Shown here: positions 1 through 5,356 of the stretch, piece after piece
Layout of the letters: every line of letters starts with the position of its first letter
Numbering within the stretch: position 1 is the stretch's first letter
Assembly: GCA_002292925.1 (NCBI GenBank)
Contig: DBCF01000237.1
Location: forward strand, 4,758 to 10,113
DNA: 5,356 nt
Direction of reading: 5' to 3'
Origin: Roseiflexaceae bacterium UBA965
Lineage (GTDB): Bacteria > Chloroflexota > Chloroflexia > Chloroflexales > Roseiflexaceae
Translations under genes and position numbers: made by a program
Notes under the pieces: generated by a model
The model's input: the letters and a program-made list of their open reading frames with translations, nothing else
Databases searched by the model: none
What the model was told of the DNA's origin: nothing

Positions 1-1000
1 GTGAAACGAGGGTGTCGCCATAGAGCGCTTCGTCGTACAACGCCATGTCACCGATGGTGGAATAAATTGACCCCGAACCGTAGATGTTGTCGAGGGGGTC
101 ATTGGGGTAGGCTTCGGGTGCGTCGCTACTACCGGTATAGCTGATGGTGACCATTGAATTGGCACGGCGTTTTTTGTTGGGCAGCGAAAAGGTGTCTTTC
201 ATACCAAGTGGGTCGAAAATATTACTCTTTACGAAATCGGGGAATGACTCGCCAGACACGCGTTCAATCAAAACGGCCAGCATATCATAGCCGGCGTTGC
301 TGTAATAAAACGCCTCGCCTGGTGCCGATAGAAGTTTGCGTTTTTTGCTGAGCACGTCAATCATGTCTTCATTGGTTGGATTGTCGGAGCGCTTCATCAG
401 GGATTCGGTGATACCATCGCCGTAATCGGGCAGCCCTGACGTGTGGTGCATCACGGTGCGAATGGTAAATTCATCGCCAAACTGTGAAATCTCAGGGATG
501 TATTTGCTGATGGGGTCGTCGTATTCAAGTTTGCCTTGCTCGGCCAGTATCATGATGGACATCGCCGTCATTTGTTTGCCCATCGACGCCAAGTGCATGA
601 TGTGATCGACGGTGAGCGGCGTTTTCTTTTTGAGATTGGCGAGGCCGTAGGCTGCTTGGTGGATGATTTGGCCGTCTTGGAGCACCAACACCATCCCACC
701 CGGAGTTTTTTCATTGATAAACTCACCAAAAAACGCATCGACTTCGTCATTGATTGCCTGATAATCAGTAGTTGCAGGCACTGGAGTGGCCTTAGCGGGC
801 TTGGCGGTAGGCGTATTTTTGGCTGGTTTCGACGTCGGCTCTTTAGTCATGATCGTACTTTCATCAGATGGACTAGATTCTTCCGCTTGCTGAGTAGCGG
901 CGATACTGGATGCCACATCGGAGGCTACTTTGGCGGTGAAGTCGCCGCAGGCAGTCAACCACAGTGCCATACCAATTATGACGTATTTTTTGTAATTCAT
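1..1000 (-). CDS. Secreted lipoprotein serine hydrolase, class C beta-lactamase family (partial, C-terminus outside window)
   Basis: Translating the minus strand from the ATG at 1000-998 gives 333 residues open to the window edge, so the 3' end is missing. Residues 1-17 form a short lipoprotein signal peptide ending in the lipobox L-T-A-C, with C18 as the predicted lipidated residue, so the protein should be anchored outside the cytoplasmic membrane. Residues 21-78 are a low-complexity Ser/Thr/Pro/Lys linker. The catalytic domain begins near residue 80. S139-M-G-K142 matches the SxxK nucleophile/base motif and Y233-S-N235 matches the YxN motif. H185-H-T-S-G-L and the G-S-x-x-S-T-x-x-D stretch at 310-318 are also typical of PF00144. 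The third motif (HxG/KTG-like) should lie beyond the edge. Members include esterases, D-amino-acid peptidases and penicillin-binding-like enzymes, so true beta-lactamase activity should not be assumed. A weak purine-rich ribosome site (AGAGAAAG) precedes the ATG. The gene is divergent from the one at 1201. Confidence 0.9.
   Translation of the reverse strand, partial: MNYKKYVIIGMALWLTACGDFTAKVASDVASSIAATQQAEESSPSDESTIMTKEPTSKPAKNTPTAKPAKATPVPATTDYQAINDEVDAFFGEFINEKTPGGMVLVLQDGQIIHQAAYGLANLKKKTPLTVDHIMHLASMGKQMTAMSIMILAEQGKLEYDDPISKYIPEISQFGDEFTIRTVMHHTSGLPDYGDGITESLMKRSDNPTNEDMIDVLSKKRKLLSAPGEAFYYSNAGYDMLAVLIERVSGESFPDFVKSNIFDPLGMKDTFSLPNKKRRANSMVTISYTGSSDAPEAYPNDPLDNIYGSGSIYSTIGDMALYDEALYGDTLVS
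782..829 (-). repeat. KPAK(N/A)TP repeat in the lipoprotein linker
   Basis: Inside the serine hydrolase linker, residues 58-64 read KPAKNTP and residues 67-73 read KPAKATP, two near-identical seven-residue units spaced nine residues apart. Such Lys/Pro/Ala/Thr-rich stretches usually act as extended tethers between a lipid anchor and a folded domain. Basic charge could favour contact with anionic wall or membrane surfaces, which is inference. Confidence 0.6.
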
Positions 1001-1200
1001 TGCTGATGCTTTCTCTGAAAAATATCCTGATACTAGTGTAAACGATATTTCATGACTGTTTGTATTGCAGAATTTATTGAGTATATCCAAATGAATTTCA
1101 GACGATTAAAAAATGCAATCTACTCCGCTGTTGGCGTACCTTTTGGGCAGTCAAAAACGGTTATGAGATGGAATGTGTTGAAACGAAAGGCTGAGTCACC
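1001..1200. other. AT-rich divergent intergenic region
   Basis: This 200-base stretch separates the divergent serine hydrolase and the 190-residue protein gene, so both of their promoters are expected here. It is clearly more AT-rich than the flanking genes. A small perfect inverted repeat, TATC-CT-GATA, lies at 1023-1032 and the palindrome ACTAGT at 1032-1037, both in the probable leader of the serine hydrolase. I found no convincing paired -35/-10 elements in either direction and no small coding region. Confidence 0.5.
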
Positions 1201-1773
1201 ATGTCGCATTTTTTGATTCCCGAAACGGCCCGGGTGGCGCCATTAATCGCCAATGCCACCCCGATTGACCAAGTCGTGCAAATTGTCTGTGCCCTGCAGG
1301 AGGCAATGTCTCATTGTGTGGTTGATGCCGCGGATCCGCAATTGCAAGCCACAATTCATGATTGGACGGGTATGGTGATTTCCCACCAACAACTCATGCG
1401 TGGGATTGCAGCATATGTGGCCAATCGGGAATGGTGGCATGATACGCAGGGGCTGGCGCGGTGCAATATGTTGCAGTTGCTGTTCATTGATGCTGAATTA
1501 GCAAAACTGAACACGCGCCGGAGTGAAGTACGCAATCAGTTGGCAGATTTTGTGGCGCAACATGGTTCGCTGACGATTGCCGGAGTGGCCACGGTGCGTA
1601 TGATGGAAAAACTCACCAAAGTCAGTTATGACGCCAAACAAGTCGATCAGGTGATGGCAACGTTGTTTGCCGCAGGGCACAACAGCTTTGCCCAAACTCT
1701 TGAAGGGTGCCGCAAGCAGACCAATATTCCGGCGCATATACAGATAAAACGGTCCAAATCTGAATATGCGTAA
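1201..1773 (+). CDS. Uncharacterised 190-residue protein with helical core and basic C-terminus
   Basis: I do not recognise this protein with confidence. The ATG at 1201 is supported by AAAGG at 1186-1190 (10-base spacer) and by an in-frame TGA at 1192-1194, which excludes any earlier start. There is no signal peptide or membrane helix, so it is probably cytoplasmic. Residues 20-80 look helical. Residues 91-120 are a charged amphipathic helix that could form a coiled coil. Then comes a short strand-like segment (H121-G-S-L-T-I-A-G-V129), followed by V-S-Y-D-A-K (141-146), a helix to about 158, and a basic tail with C-R-K (170-172) and the final I-Q-I-K-R. The order of coiled coil, then a short beta segment, then a basic tail loosely recalls phage Gp157-type proteins, but I cannot show homology. 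Four cysteines (30, 39, 88, 170) do not form a zinc-site pattern. A 62-base gap without a visible terminator separates it from the reductase gene, so co-transcription is possible. Confidence 0.8.
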   Translation: MSHFLIPETARVAPLIANATPIDQVVQIVCALQEAMSHCVVDAADPQLQATIHDWTGMVISHQQLMRGIAAYVANREWWHDTQGLARCNMLQLLFIDAELAKLNTRRSEVRNQLADFVAQHGSLTIAGVATVRMMEKLTKVSYDAKQVDQVMATLFAAGHNSFAQTLEGCRKQTNIPAHIQIKRSKSEYA

Positions 1774-1835
1774 TTTGCTGGTTTCGGGTATCATACAGGT
1801 GTTCGCATAAATTCTTTTCTGAACGGAGTCACACA

Positions 1836-2834
1836 ATGCCGTATGTCGCTGATGCAAGCCGATATGCCAGCATGCGTTACAATCGCACTGGTCGGAGTGG
1901 TCTCAAGTTGTCTGCGTTGTCGTTAGGGTTGTGGCACAACTTTGGTGGGGTCGACAAATACGAAACCTCACGTGCCATGGTGTTGGCTGCCTTTGATATG
2001 GGCATCACGCACTTCGATTTGGCCAACAACTACGGCCCGCCCGCTGGCTCCGCCGAAGAGACCTTTGGGCAAATCATGCGCCACGACATGGCCCCCTACC
2101 GCGACGAAATCATCGTTTCGTCCAAGGCTGGCTACTACATGTGGCCCGGTCCCTACGGCGAATGGGGTTCACGCAAATACTTGGTGTCGAGCTGTGACCA
2201 GAGCCTCAAGCGCACCGGCCTCGATTACTTCGATATTTTCTACCACCACCGCCCCGACCCCGAAACCCCCCTCGAAGAAACCATGCAAGCCCTCGATTAT
2301 ATTGTGCGTAGTGGTCGGGCCTTGTACGTCGGTTTGTCAAACTACCGCCCAGCCCAAGCCAAAGAAGCCTTTGCTATCCTGAAGCAATTGGGTACGCCCT
2401 GTTTGATTCACCAGCCGTCATACAACATGTTTGACCGCTGGATCGAAGAGACCGGTTTGGTTGATTTGTTGGGTGAAAATGGCGTCGGTTGTATTCCCTT
2501 CTCGCCACTTGCCCAAGGCATGTTGACGGATCGGTATTTGCAGGGGATTCCCGATGGCTCACGCGCCTCGAAGCCTCACGGCTTCCTCAAGCCGGCCGGT
2601 GTCACCGACGCCAAAATCGCCATCGTTACCAAGTTGCGCGATATGGCCCATGAACGTGGCCAAAACACGGCACAGTTAGCCTTGTCGTGGGTATTGCGTG
2701 ACGCCCGGATTACCACGGCCTTGATTGGGGCCAGCTCTGTCGACCAAATCAAGGAATGTGTCGGGGCCTTGGCTGCGCCTGCCTTGACGGCAGCAGATTC
2801 AGCCCGCATCGAATTGATTTTGCAAGGGAAGTAA
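1836..2834 (+). CDS. gpr: Aldo-keto reductase, L-glyceraldehyde 3-phosphate reductase type (YghZ/Gpr-like)
   Basis: This 332-residue protein is a single TIM-barrel aldo-keto reductase that follows E. coli YghZ/Gpr (346 residues, AKR14) closely from the N-terminus, including the family signatures S-L-G-L-W-H-N-F-G (29-37) and H-F-D-L-A-N-N-Y-G-P-P (59-69). The catalytic tetrad is complete: D61, Y66, K97 and H138. S168-N169, Q193 and the L-I-G-A-S-S segment (296-301) fit the NADPH-binding side of the barrel. Members reduce L-glyceraldehyde 3-phosphate and other small aldehydes such as methylglyoxal with NADPH in the cytoplasm, which serves detoxification. The start is fixed by GGAG at 1825-1828 with a 7-base spacer and by the family-typical N-terminus. 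Compared with E. coli it is slightly shorter in the loop near 242-256 and lacks the C-terminal tail. Family membership is firm; the exact in vivo substrate is inferred. A small membrane protein gene follows after 2 bases. Confidence 0.93.
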   Translation: MPYVADASRYASMRYNRTGRSGLKLSALSLGLWHNFGGVDKYETSRAMVLAAFDMGITHFDLANNYGPPAGSAEETFGQIMRHDMAPYRDEIIVSSKAGYYMWPGPYGEWGSRKYLVSSCDQSLKRTGLDYFDIFYHHRPDPETPLEETMQALDYIVRSGRALYVGLSNYRPAQAKEAFAILKQLGTPCLIHQPSYNMFDRWIEETGLVDLLGENGVGCIPFSPLAQGMLTDRYLQGIPDGSRASKPHGFLKPAGVTDAKIAIVTKLRDMAHERGQNTAQLALSWVLRDARITTALIGASSVDQIKECVGALAAPALTAADSARIELILQGK

Positions 2835-2836
2835 GT

Positions 2837-3097
2837 ATGTTGGCGCGTTTGTTGATTTTCTTTGGGGTGCCGATGGTAATCTTGCCGGTGGTATTTCGTT
2901 TGGCGGTACTGAATGCAACGGCGCAAGCAGAACAAAACGCGTTTGCCCCGAATGTTGAGCAGTATGCGCACCAGAGTTCGTCTTATTTGTTGATGGCCGA
3001 CAATATTGGGCTGATTGTGGGGGCGATTCCACTCGTGGTAGGGATTATCTTGTTGCTCCGCGAACGCGTCAAAAATCGACTCCCGAAGCCGGAATAA
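2837..3097 (+). CDS. Small two-helix membrane protein, unknown function
   Basis: This is an 86-residue protein with a hydrophobic segment at about 5-25, a polar Gln/Asn/Ser-rich middle (26-56) and a second hydrophobic helix at about 57-74, followed by a basic tail (R75-E-R-V-K-N-R). By the positive-inside rule the tail is cytoplasmic. With R4 also at the cytoplasmic side, a hairpin with the polar loop outside is most likely. The start ATG lies 2 bases after the reductase stop and is served by AGGGA at 2825-2829, inside the last codons of that gene, with a 7-base spacer. An earlier in-frame ATG at 2756 lies inside the reductase gene and would add a non-hydrophobic extension, so I reject it. 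The strong terminator directly follows. The spacing indicates co-transcription and translational coupling with the reductase. I recognise no family, and a functional link to the reductase is only suggested by position. Confidence 0.75.
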   Translation: MLARLLIFFGVPMVILPVVFRLAVLNATAQAEQNAFAPNVEQYAHQSSSYLLMADNIGLIVGAIPLVVGIILLLRERVKNRLPKPE

Positions 3098-3104
3098 TTC
3101 CGCT

Positions 3105-3149
3105 AAAACCCCCTCATCTGTGCAGAAAGGCATAGATGAGGGGGTTTTT
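3105..3149. terminator. Bidirectional intrinsic terminator between convergent units
   Basis: Bases 3105-3119 pair perfectly with 3134-3148 (15 base pairs, including a run of five G-C pairs). The stem continues inward through a G-U wobble and the TGC/GCA pairs 3121-3123/3130-3132, leaving a six-base loop at 3124-3129. On the plus strand the hairpin ends in five T (3145-3149). On the minus strand the A run at 3105-3108 becomes four T. It starts 7 bases after the stop of the small membrane protein and lies 12 bases past the stop of the DUF4432 gene, so it can end both transcripts. Confidence 0.93.
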
Positions 3150-3160
3150 ATTATTCTGAT

Positions 3161-4240
3161 TTAGGCAAGTTGATCGATTTGGGCGCGCAATTCAGTCGTC
3201 TCGTTGCGATCGAGGGTGCCTACTATAAAGTCAGCCCGCCAGGTCGTTGCGCCGGCAATTGATTGCAGGTTGCCTTTGGTTTTTTCGGCGCTGTAGCCTT
3301 CGGGTTCGGCGGTGGCGGGCATCGCAAAGCCCAGACAGTCTTGGTCGGGGGTACGCGAAATCCAACGGATGGTAAATGGCAACTGCTCGGGGCGATGGGC
3401 CACATAATCGGCGCCGCCACTGGGATTGACTTGCAGGCTGTGGGCCCAACCCTGGGCATCAGCCTGTGGGTTGATGGTAAAGACCACTTCGGGGGCAAAG
3501 CCTAACTCGGGTGCCAGGGTGTTGGCCAGGGCCGGATTGGCGCCGAGCAAATCGATGAATTCGCGATACCCTGCCGGTGGCGAAATATGTGAAGGGATGC
3601 TACGACGCACCCGGATGGCCTCGGCAGTGGTGGGAGCGGTGGTGATGAGCTGGGCATTATCGATGGGGCGGAAGTTGATGTGTGCCAAATACATCAAGTC
3701 CATTGGTGTTTTTTTGCGGTTTTGGATTTCGAGTGACACATGGAAGATGGTCTGATTGGCGTACAAGCGCATTTCGGGTGTGGCCACATAATCATCATTA
3801 AAGGCCACGGTATGCCGATAGGCGCCACTCAGCGCCACATATTTGCCGGTAGCATCTTCACCGAGGGTCAGCCACGCTTTTTGGTAGCGGGCATTGGGCA
3901 GCTCGCCGTGGAGCGGGTGGTTGTCGCTGGGACCGGGCACGCCCATGCGGGTGGCGCCACAATGAATGAACAACCCGCCGTAGGTGTGGAGGTAGGTGGT
4001 GGTGGGTTGTGGTTCGTCGAACATCGAGCGCATGCCCAAATCGCGCCCATCGAAATTTGCCGACCAGATTTGTTGGCCTTGGTAGGGCAACATGACCAAT
4101 TCGCCCCGGCTATTGCAGATGCGCAGGCCAGCGACGCCGCTATCAAACAAAAAGGTGTGGACCATGAAGTCGGGGCTGTCAAGCAGCAAGCGACTTTTTT
4201 CGCCAAACATGGCGGGGCTGAGATGAAATACGTGACTCAT
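3161..4240 (-). CDS. DUF4432 family, aldose 1-epimerase (mutarotase)-like protein
   Basis: This 359-residue protein has no signal peptide and looks like a cytoplasmic beta-sandwich of the galactose-mutarotase superfamily, DUF4432 branch. Supporting segments are G88-G-L-F-I-H-C-G (88-95), H108-P-L-H-G-E-L-P (108-115) with conserved His residues, and the E-I-Q-N then Y-L-A-H-I-N-F pattern (171-174 and 184-190), where H187 and N189 match the family's carbohydrate-site signature as I recall it. The C-terminal part contains P-A-T-A-E-P-E-G-Y, whose Glu residues are candidates for the general base; this assignment is inference. Superfamily members interconvert alpha and beta anomers of sugars or sugar phosphates. 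The gene starts directly after the kinase stop codon with a strong AGAAGAGG site 5 bases upstream, so the two proteins are probably made together. Family placement is fairly firm; activity and substrate are not known. Confidence 0.85.
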   Translation of the reverse strand: MSHVFHLSPAMFGEKSRLLLDSPDFMVHTFLFDSGVAGLRICNSRGELVMLPYQGQQIWSANFDGRDLGMRSMFDEPQPTTTYLHTYGGLFIHCGATRMGVPGPSDNHPLHGELPNARYQKAWLTLGEDATGKYVALSGAYRHTVAFNDDYVATPEMRLYANQTIFHVSLEIQNRKKTPMDLMYLAHINFRPIDNAQLITTAPTTAEAIRVRRSIPSHISPPAGYREFIDLLGANPALANTLAPELGFAPEVVFTINPQADAQGWAHSLQVNPSGGADYVAHRPEQLPFTIRWISRTPDQDCLGFAMPATAEPEGYSAEKTKGNLQSIAGATTWRADFIVGTLDRNETTELRAQIDQLA

Positions 4241-5281
4241 TTAGACCTCTTCTCTGGTGTGGACAGTGACTTGGACACCGTCTGGACTATAGCGGATCGG
4301 GATCGCCTGCACATGGGGTAGTTGCCGGTGGACACTCGCCACAAAGGCGTCACGCTGGGGTAGATTGTCATTACATAATACGACGAGTGAACCGCCATCG
4401 CCACCGGCGCCATTGACCTTCCACCCCAATGCGCCGTATTGTTGCGCCAGCGCGATGATGGCATCGACATCCGCACTAATCAACATGGGGTGCAATGCCC
4501 GTTGCGCTTCGGTATTTTTTTGCATGCACTGCCCATATGCCACCAAATCACCGTGTACGAGGGCGTCACCCCCCGCCACGGCAATCTGGCGGAGCGGATC
4601 GAGTAATTGCTGGGCGGCAGGAGTTGTCTGGAAGCGGGCGATGACTTGCTGGTGGATGTCTGACGAAATATGTGGTTTGCCCAAATAAAACAGCACCAGT
4701 TGTTGGTCGAGTTGGGCAATGGTGTGGTCGCTAATGGCAAGTTGTTGCACAGTGGCGTGGGGGTATGCGGTCATGGTGATGGCATTGCAGCCACCGTAGG
4801 CGGCCCCGATTTGGTCTTGGATGCCCGATTGCAAGCCCAGCCGGTCGGTTTCGAGTTGATGGGCTAGGCGGGCAAGTGTGGCAGGGTTGGGCGTATGCCC
4901 ATGGCAGGCCGCTAAGGCGGCAAGCAATGTGACGGCTACGGCAGCGCTGGTGCCGGTGGCACAGCCGGGGGGTAATTGGGCGGCAACGCGTATGTGCAGG
5001 GAAGCGCTGGCGGGTGGCGGGATTTCGGCGATAGCAGCCATCAGCAAGGGGTGATCGGCCATCTCGTCAGGGTAACGCATGGTGCAGGCGTAATTGACGG
5101 CTTCGACGATAATCGTGGCGCTACCGTTTGTGGGGGTTATAGTTATTTGCACGGTGACGCCAGGGGCGACAGCGAGGCTACAGATTTGGCCGTGCCCTGC
5201 AAACCACGTGTCGGTCCAACCACCGAGGTCACAGATGCGCACCGGTGCGTGTGCGACGATGTGTTGATGAGTAATCACCAT
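4241..5281 (-). CDS. GHMP-family sugar kinase
   Basis: This 346-residue cytoplasmic kinase transfers phosphate from ATP to a small-molecule hydroxyl, most likely of a sugar. Motif 1 near the N-terminus reads A-P-V-R-I-C-D-L-G-G-W-T-D-T (12-25), the style of fucokinase/HddA-type sugar kinases. The ATP-binding motif 2 is P104-P-G-C-A-T-G-T-S-A-A114, a variant of PxxxGLGSSA that keeps the small Gly/Ser residues. S-G-I-Q-D-Q with A-A-Y-G-G (152-164) and L-G-K-P-H-I-S-S (200-207) match the same subgroup. Motif 3 is K288-V-N-G-A-G-G-D-G-G-S (288-298). The ATG at 5281-5279 is preferred over one at 5338 because AGGA lies 7 bases upstream, the N-terminus then matches the family, and the longer form would run through the probable promoter. 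Heptose-7-phosphate, fucose, arabinose and galacturonate kinases are all possible; the substrate is not readable. The DUF4432 partner directly downstream suggests a reducing sugar. Confidence 0.9.
   Translation of the reverse strand: MVITHQHIVAHAPVRICDLGGWTDTWFAGHGQICSLAVAPGVTVQITITPTNGSATIIVEAVNYACTMRYPDEMADHPLLMAAIAEIPPPASASLHIRVAAQLPPGCATGTSAAVAVTLLAALAACHGHTPNPATLARLAHQLETDRLGLQSGIQDQIGAAYGGCNAITMTAYPHATVQQLAISDHTIAQLDQQLVLFYLGKPHISSDIHQQVIARFQTTPAAQQLLDPLRQIAVAGGDALVHGDLVAYGQCMQKNTEAQRALHPMLISADVDAIIALAQQYGALGWKVNGAGGDGGSLVVLCNDNLPQRDAFVASVHRQLPHVQAIPIRYSPDGVQVTVHTREEV
4246..4253 (-). promoter_or_regulatory. Ribosome binding site of the DUF4432 gene, inside the kinase gene
   Basis: On the minus strand AGAAGAGG stands 5 bases before the ATG at 4240 and lies within the last codons of the kinase. 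The kinase TAA (4243-4241) abuts this ATG with no gap. A ribosome ending the kinase would sit on this site, which favours translational coupling and fixed stoichiometry. Confidence 0.85.
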
Positions 5282-5288
5282 GAGAATA

Positions 5289-5292
5289 TCCT
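5289..5292 (-). promoter_or_regulatory. Ribosome binding site deciding the kinase start
   Basis: On the minus strand AGGA sits 7 bases before the ATG at 5281. The alternative upstream ATG at 5338 has no comparable purine-rich site within the visible sequence, which is why the shorter 346-residue form was chosen. Confidence 0.7.
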
Positions 5293-5312
5293 GTTGGGTA
5301 AGATGTGTCCAT

Positions 5313-5321
5313 ATCATACCA
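5313..5321 (-). promoter_or_regulatory. Probable extended -10 promoter for the kinase/DUF4432 operon
   Basis: On the minus strand TGGTATGAT fits an extended -10 element (TGnTATAAT with one mismatch). Transcription would begin near 5306 and give a leader of about 25 bases with room for the AGGA site. The -35 position (about 5336-5341, GGCATG) is weak, as is common for extended -10 promoters. This was judged by eye only. Confidence 0.45.
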
Positions 5322-5342
5322 GACGTACGGGCAATCATGCCG

Positions 5343-5356
5343 GCGAATTCATTCGC
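5343..5356. repeat. Inverted repeat upstream of the kinase promoter
   Basis: GCGAAT-TC-ATTCGC is a perfect 6-base inverted repeat with a 2-base spacer, ending exactly at the window edge, so it may continue. Its centre lies about 43 bases upstream of the inferred transcription start, next to the weak -35 region. That position would suit an operator or activator site. It could equally be part of a longer hairpin belonging to the next gene. Confidence 0.4.

Noticed and set aside
1..1000. Calling the serine hydrolase an antibiotic-resistance beta-lactamase
   Set aside because: The PF00144 motifs are shared by esterases, peptidases and penicillin-binding-like proteins. The third motif is outside the window, and the lipid-anchored long-linker form is common among non-resistance members.
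536..1006. Plus-strand open frame of 156 codons
   Set aside because: It lies antisense to the serine hydrolase, whose minus-strand frame carries the lipobox, SxxK and YxN motifs. Its product is rich in His, Arg and Phe without any family likeness.
1782..1811. Possible promoter for the reductase (TTTCGG, 18 bases, CATAAA; or TATCAT at 1789)
   Set aside because: Both candidates match the consensus poorly at the -35 position. The sequence does not decide whether the reductase has its own promoter or is read from the 1201 gene.
1942..2382. Plus-strand open frame of 146 codons inside the reductase gene
   Set aside because: It is an alternative frame of the C-rich patch, with a Pro/Thr/Ser-rich product of no family. 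The reductase frame holds the full catalytic tetrad.
2576..3133. Minus-strand open frame of 185 codons opposite the reductase and small membrane protein
   Set aside because: It runs through the shared terminator and across two well-supported plus-strand genes, has no good ribosome site that I can see, and shows no recognisable domain.
3740..4321. Plus-strand open frame of 193 codons opposite the DUF4432 and kinase genes
   Set aside because: It spans the junction of two well-supported minus-strand genes. Its Gly/Ala/Val/His-rich composition is what the complement of those genes would give.
5282..5338. Earlier kinase start at 5338 adding 19 residues
   Set aside because: The extension overlaps the probable promoter, does not match the family N-terminus, and the internal ATG at 5281 has a well-placed AGGA site.

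Overview
The window looks like ordinary chromosomal sequence from a moderate-GC bacterium. The overall style (a lipobox serine hydrolase, a GHMP sugar kinase beside a DUF4432 protein, many TTG leucine codons) reminds me of Chloroflexota, for example a Herpetosiphon/Chloroflexus-type genome. That placement is an impression, not a demonstrated result. No rRNA, tRNA, CRISPR array, transposase or integrase is visible.

Layout from left to right. (1) Positions 1-1000, minus strand: the N-terminal 333 residues of a secreted lipoprotein of the class C beta-lactamase/serine hydrolase fold; its C-terminus lies outside the window. (2) 1001-1200: an AT-rich intergenic region between two divergent genes. 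(3) 1201-1773, plus: a 190-residue protein I do not recognise, with a helical/coiled-coil plus basic C-terminal layout. (4) 1836-2834, plus: an aldo-keto reductase very close to E. coli YghZ/Gpr (L-glyceraldehyde 3-phosphate reductase) with its catalytic tetrad intact. It is followed after 2 bases by (5) 2837-3097, a tiny two-helix membrane protein. (6) 3105-3149: a strong hairpin terminator shared by the two converging transcription units. (7) 3161-4240 and 4241-5281, both minus: a translationally coupled pair in which a GHMP-family sugar kinase is followed immediately (stop codon abutting start codon) by a DUF4432 aldose-mutarotase-like protein. A probable extended -10 promoter and an inverted repeat lie upstream of the kinase at the right edge.

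How the genes fit together: the kinase/mutarotase-like pair resembles in logic the GalK/GalM arrangement, where one protein sets the anomeric form of a sugar and the other phosphorylates it. The substrate cannot be read from the sequence. The aldo-keto reductase handles small aldehydes or triose phosphates and may be independent of that pair, since it converges on it from the other strand. I see no clear evidence of a dramatic new system. The items most worth a second look are the unassigned 190-residue protein, the coupled kinase/DUF4432 pair, and the small membrane protein coupled to the reductase.
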